The notes beneath the pieces were generated by a model that saw nothing but the letters and a program-made list of their open reading frames with translations, was not told the origin of the DNA and did not search any database. Shown one piece after another: positions 5,780 to 8,508 of a stretch of DNA of 8,508 nucleotides; within the stretch, counting starts at the first letter, position 1; each line of letters starts with the position of its first letter. This stretch comes from Paracoccaceae bacterium (GTDB lineage Bacteria; Pseudomonadota; Alphaproteobacteria; Rhodobacterales; Rhodobacteraceae), in NCBI GenBank assembly GCA_016765235.1, contig JAESQH010000149.1, positions 1-8,508 on the forward strand. Direction: 5' to 3'. Both the position numbers and the translations under genes were made by a program.

Positions 5780-6865
5780 TCAGCCCATCCGTCCAGTATT
5801 GAGGATATTGCGCGGATCAAACTTTGCACGCAGCCCCGTGTTTAAAAATTCGATTGCCTTGGGTTCGGGATGAAATACCGGCAAGTTGGCCGAAGCCTCC
5901 GACGCGCGTACCAGCGTTGCATTACCGCCAATGTCACCCAGAACGGTTCGCAGGTTTGACCCCTCGGGTGCGAGCGCCCAAACCAACCCGCCGCCCCAAT
6001 CAAATTGCACATCAAACGCCCCGATTTTACGCAAAGCTGTGCCAAGTTTCGGACCATCGGATGGTTTCACGGAGAACCGCCAGATATCACCGACCCGACC
6101 AGCGAAATCCGTCAAATCTCGTACGGTTGTCCAGTCGAAATTCGCCACTGTTCCGCCAAGCTTTTCCACTAGTTTAGCCGCGCGATAATTGACTGATCCT
6201 TCCAGTCCCTCAACCCGAATAACCGTCTTGCCGCCAATATGCGCTACACCGTTCACATCGAATGGCGAACCGAGCGCGGCGGACATGCTCGCGATGGCTT
6301 CCTCGTCAGTTTGCCCGTCAATCAGAACCGTCGCGGTTGCTTCGGGTGCAGGCAGGACTTTGAAGCTGATTTCAGTTAGTACGCCAAGCGTTCCATGGCT
6401 GCCGGTCATCAGTTTAACAAGATCATAGCCGGTGACATTCTTCATCACCCGCCCGCCGTTCTTCAGGATTTGTCCTTGTCCATCCACGAACCGCACGCCG
6501 ATTACGCTGTCGCGGCACGCCCCCGCTTGAATGCGGCGCGGGCCAGAGGCGTTGGTAGCAACAACGCCGCCGATGGTGGATTGGCCGGTTACGCCGTAAA
6601 TGCCCTGCATATCGGTTGGCTCAAACGGCAATCGTTGGTTTTCAGACGCCAGCGCGGCTTCGATTTCCGCCAGCGGCGTTCCTGCCTTAGCGACGAGCGT
6701 TAACGCGCCCGGTTCGTATAGCGTGATACCGCTAAGGCCGGATGTATGAAGCGGCTCGCCGTCAACCGGATGGCCGATCTGGCGCGTATCACCACCGACA
6801 ATCCGCAACGGGCCTTTCGCCGAGGCAATCGCGTCGGCCAGTTCTGTCTCGTTTGTCGGGTTCAT
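5780..6865 (-). CDS. glcE: Glycolate oxidase FAD-binding subunit GlcE
   Basis: This 361-residue protein is the second, shorter flavin-type subunit of glycolate oxidase and acts with GlcD and GlcF to oxidise glycolate to glyoxylate. It has an FAD_binding_4 (VAO/PCMH) fold over about 1-170: GGDTRQIG (24-31), ATNASGPRRI..G..RD (103-119), and the segment from GGRVMKNVTGYD (137-148) to GSHGTLGVLTE (155-165). It ends in KFDPRNILNTGRM (348-360), the usual cap of this subunit. It lacks the long C-terminal oxidase domain of GlcD, as expected. Its ATG overlaps the glcD stop as ATGA, and glcF starts one base after its own stop. This tight packing indicates one transcript and coupled translation in stoichiometric amounts. 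Confidence 0.96.
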   Translation of the reverse strand: MNPTNETELADAIASAKGPLRIVGGDTRQIGHPVDGEPLHTSGLSGITLYEPGALTLVAKAGTPLAEIEAALASENQRLPFEPTDMQGIYGVTGQSTIGGVVATNASGPRRIQAGACRDSVIGVRFVDGQGQILKNGGRVMKNVTGYDLVKLMTGSHGTLGVLTEISFKVLPAPEATATVLIDGQTDEEAIASMSAALGSPFDVNGVAHIGGKTVIRVEGLEGSVNYRAAKLVEKLGGTVANFDWTTVRDLTDFAGRVGDIWRFSVKPSDGPKLGTALRKIGAFDVQFDWGGGLVWALAPEGSNLRTVLGDIGGNATLVRASEASANLPVFHPEPKAIEFLNTGLRAKFDPRNILNTGRMG

Positions 6866-8295
6866 GATGCTCTTCGGCTTTCAGTCAAACTTAACGGAAA
6901 AACCTTGGCGGGGTTCAGTAGCCAGTCGGAGTCGAATACGTCTTTGACGCATAGCTGGATTTCAATATCTGCATCGGTGTATTGCGTGGTCATCAGGTCG
7001 CGTTTCTCGATGCCCACACCGTGTTCACCGGTAAGACAGCCGCCGACCTCGACACATAGTTTCAGGATTTCTGCGCCCATCTTTTCACACGTTTCAAGGT
7101 CGCCTTCCTTGTTCGCATCGTAAAGGATCAGCGGGTGCATGTTGCCGTCGCCTGCGTGAAAAACATTGCCCACGGCCAAACCATATTCTTCGGACATCTC
7201 TGAAATCCGACCCAAAACAAAAGGTAGCTGGCTGACCGGAATTGTTCCGTCCAGACACATGTAATCGCTGATTTGCCCCATCGCACCAAACGCAGCTTTG
7301 CGACCTTTCCAAATGGCCGCCGATTCCTGTTCACTTTGGCTTTCGCGCAGCTCCACAGGGTTATGGCGCCTGGCGATTGCGGTGATCAGGGCCAACTGTT
7401 CGGCGATTTCGGTCTCGGAACCTTCGACTTCGACGATCAGCAACGCTTCAACATCCGGATAACCCGCGTTCACGAATTTTTCGGCGGCGCGGATCACAGG
7501 GCGATCCATAAATTCAATCGCTACGGGCAAGACGCCCGCTTTGATGATGTCCGAAACACAAGCCCCCGCAACTTCGTTACTGTCATAACCGATCAGAACG
7601 GGGCGCGCCCCTTCGGGCTTGTGTAGAATTCGCAAAGTGGCCTCGGTCACGACACCTAGTTGCCCTTCGGAGCCACAAATCAGTCCTAGCAGATCATAGT
7701 TCGCAGCATCCAGATGCGCACCGCCGATTTCCAGCACCTCGCCTTCCATCGTGACAATTTTCACGCCCAACAGGTTATTTGTGGTCACGCCATACTTTAA
7801 ACAATGCGCCCCGCCGGAATTCATGGCGATGTTACCCGCAATCGCGCAGGCAAGCTGGCTGGAAGGATCAGGGGCATAGAAGAAATCGTGCGCCTCAACC
7901 GCGCCTGTTACAGACAGGTTCGTGCGCCCGCTTTGCACGCGGATGTAGCGATCTTCATAGTTGGTTTCCAGCACCTTGCTAAGTTTGGAGACCCCTAGAA
8001 CCACAGAATCCGCCGTGGGCAACGCGCCCCCAGCAAGCGAAGTACCAGAACCGCGCGGCACAACGGGAATCCCTTCGTCATGGCAGATTTTCAATGCAGC
8101 AACGACTTCGTCGGTTGAGGACGGTAAAACCACCACCAACGGCGCGCAGCGATAGGCCGACAATGCATCACATTCATAGGCTTTCACTTCGTGCTCGTCG
8201 TAAATTACTGCGCCGTCGGGCAGCACAGCCTGTAGCCGCGCCACAATTTGTGGTTTTCGGGCGATAATCGCTGAATTTGGCTCTGGTAAGTCCAT
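6862..8295 (-). CDS. glcD: Glycolate oxidase catalytic subunit GlcD
   Basis: This 477-residue flavoprotein is the catalytic subunit of membrane-linked glycolate oxidase (glycolate to glyoxylate; D-lactate may also serve). The FAD_binding_4 domain covers about 50-225, with PRGSGTSLAGG (80-90), APDPSS (141-146) and GNIAMNSGGAHCLKYGVT (154-171). The FAD-oxidase C-terminal domain covers about 228-467, with the signatures HAGDGNMHP (380-388), GEHGVGIEK (423-431) and NPAKVFP (461-467). The length agrees with the family. It is the first gene of the operon and overlaps glcE by four bases. The ribosome site is weak (AAGG, six bases before the ATG). No glcC regulator gene is seen in the window. The palindrome at 8315-8341, just upstream, is the best candidate control site. 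Confidence 0.97.
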   Translation of the reverse strand: MDLPEPNSAIIARKPQIVARLQAVLPDGAVIYDEHEVKAYECDALSAYRCAPLVVVLPSSTDEVVAALKICHDEGIPVVPRGSGTSLAGGALPTADSVVLGVSKLSKVLETNYEDRYIRVQSGRTNLSVTGAVEAHDFFYAPDPSSQLACAIAGNIAMNSGGAHCLKYGVTTNNLLGVKIVTMEGEVLEIGGAHLDAANYDLLGLICGSEGQLGVVTEATLRILHKPEGARPVLIGYDSNEVAGACVSDIIKAGVLPVAIEFMDRPVIRAAEKFVNAGYPDVEALLIVEVEGSETEIAEQLALITAIARRHNPVELRESQSEQESAAIWKGRKAAFGAMGQISDYMCLDGTIPVSQLPFVLGRISEMSEEYGLAVGNVFHAGDGNMHPLILYDANKEGDLETCEKMGAEILKLCVEVGGCLTGEHGVGIEKRDLMTTQYTDADIEIQLCVKDVFDSDWLLNPAKVFPLSLTESRRAS

Positions 8296-8314
8296 AACAC
8301 GCCTTATTCGGTGT

Positions 8315-8341
8315 AATTTGGTAAAACTATATTACCAATTT
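8315..8341. promoter_or_regulatory. Palindromic candidate operator between glcD and a divergent gene
   Basis: TTGGTAA (8318-8324) and TTACCAA (8332-8338) form perfect 7-bp inverted arms around a 7-base centre. The outer bases AA/TT (8315-8316 with 8340-8341) extend the symmetry after one mismatch. It lies 20 bases before the glcD start and 40 bases before the divergent start. The centre includes TATAGT on the minus strand, a possible glcD -10 box, but no good -35 was found at the right spacing. The arms resemble half-sites of GntR/FadR-type regulators (TTGGT and ACCAA), though those usually sit closer together. Binding by a glycolate-responsive regulator is an inference. Confidence 0.5.
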
Positions 8342-8380
8342 CATCGTTTGCATAGTCCTAGCTTAAGGTTAAACAGAGGA

Positions 8381-8508
8381 ATGCAAAACAAACTTCTGAA
8401 CATATTCGCCTTTTTCCAGCCACTCGACTTCGTAGCGTTGGTACTGGTCCTCGCAGCTTGGGGGATCATGGGTTGGTATATCGAGCGTGAACGCCCCGAA
8501 GCACCGTC
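8381..8508 (+). CDS. DUF599-like membrane protein, N-terminal part only
   Basis: The frame is open from ATG 8381 to the window edge, giving 42 codons. The visible start MQNKLLNIFAFFQPLDFVAL is followed by a hydrophobic segment to about residue 33, containing LVLVLAAWGIMGWYIE, and then a charged ERERPEAP stretch. The LDFVAL...AAWG..GWYIE pattern fits the first membrane helix of DUF599 family proteins, whose function is unknown. AGAGGA (8375-8380) directly abuts the ATG, which is too close for a normal Shine-Dalgarno. TAAGG (8364-8368) is the alternative, 12 bases away. No better in-frame start was seen. It is divergent from glcD across 85 bases and may share control with it. Family call is from memory of the motif. 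Confidence 0.65.
   Translation, partial: MQNKLLNIFAFFQPLDFVALVLVLAAWGIMGWYIERERPEAP

Noticed and set aside
5779..5829. Upstream extension of glcF by 17 codons
   Set aside because: It overlaps the end of glcE, while the start at 5778 matches the E. coli GlcF N-terminus and sits one base after the glcE stop.

Overview
The window looks like chromosomal DNA from an alphaproteobacterium, most likely a Rhodobacteraceae/Roseobacter-group organism. The support is the 41-residue zinc-independent form of ribosomal protein L36, an IbpA-class small heat-shock protein, a glcDEF cluster without glcG or glcB, and a divergent DUF599-type membrane protein. The assignment is by recognition only; no search was run.

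Left part (1-2141). A tRNA-Val (GAC) carrying two stem mismatches is followed on the same strand by rpmJ. A hairpin terminator at 351-381 lies between rpmJ and a convergent gene, and can serve both. The convergent gene (389-2005, minus) encodes a secreted protein with a caspase-like fold that lacks the catalytic His and Cys, three short FPxGxYA repeats and two peptidoglycan-binding domains. Bases 1-53 hold no supported gene.

Middle (2112-2740). A monocistronic small heat-shock gene lies on the minus strand. It has a strong Shine-Dalgarno, a strong terminator, and a hairpin in the region before its start. The terminator of the upstream operon precedes it.

Right part (2741-8295, minus). Five genes are packed in one probable operon: glcD, glcE, glcF, a short IMPACT/YigZ-family gene and rmuC. 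The junctions are a 4-base overlap, a 1-base gap, a 1-base overlap and a 15-base gap. GlcD, GlcE and GlcF form the membrane-linked glycolate oxidase that turns glycolate into glyoxylate. The two distal genes (an IMPACT-like protein and a DNA-metabolism protein) have no obvious metabolic link to it.

Right edge (8296-8508). A short divergent intergenic region contains a 27-bp imperfect palindrome that overlaps the probable glcD promoter. Beyond it a DUF599-like membrane protein gene starts on the plus strand and runs off the window.

The region is mostly ordinary housekeeping and catabolic DNA. I see no mobile elements, CRISPR or phage signals. The most unusual items are the pseudo-caspase protein, the eukaryote-like signature in the short IMPACT protein, the tRNA mismatches and the palindrome before glcD.
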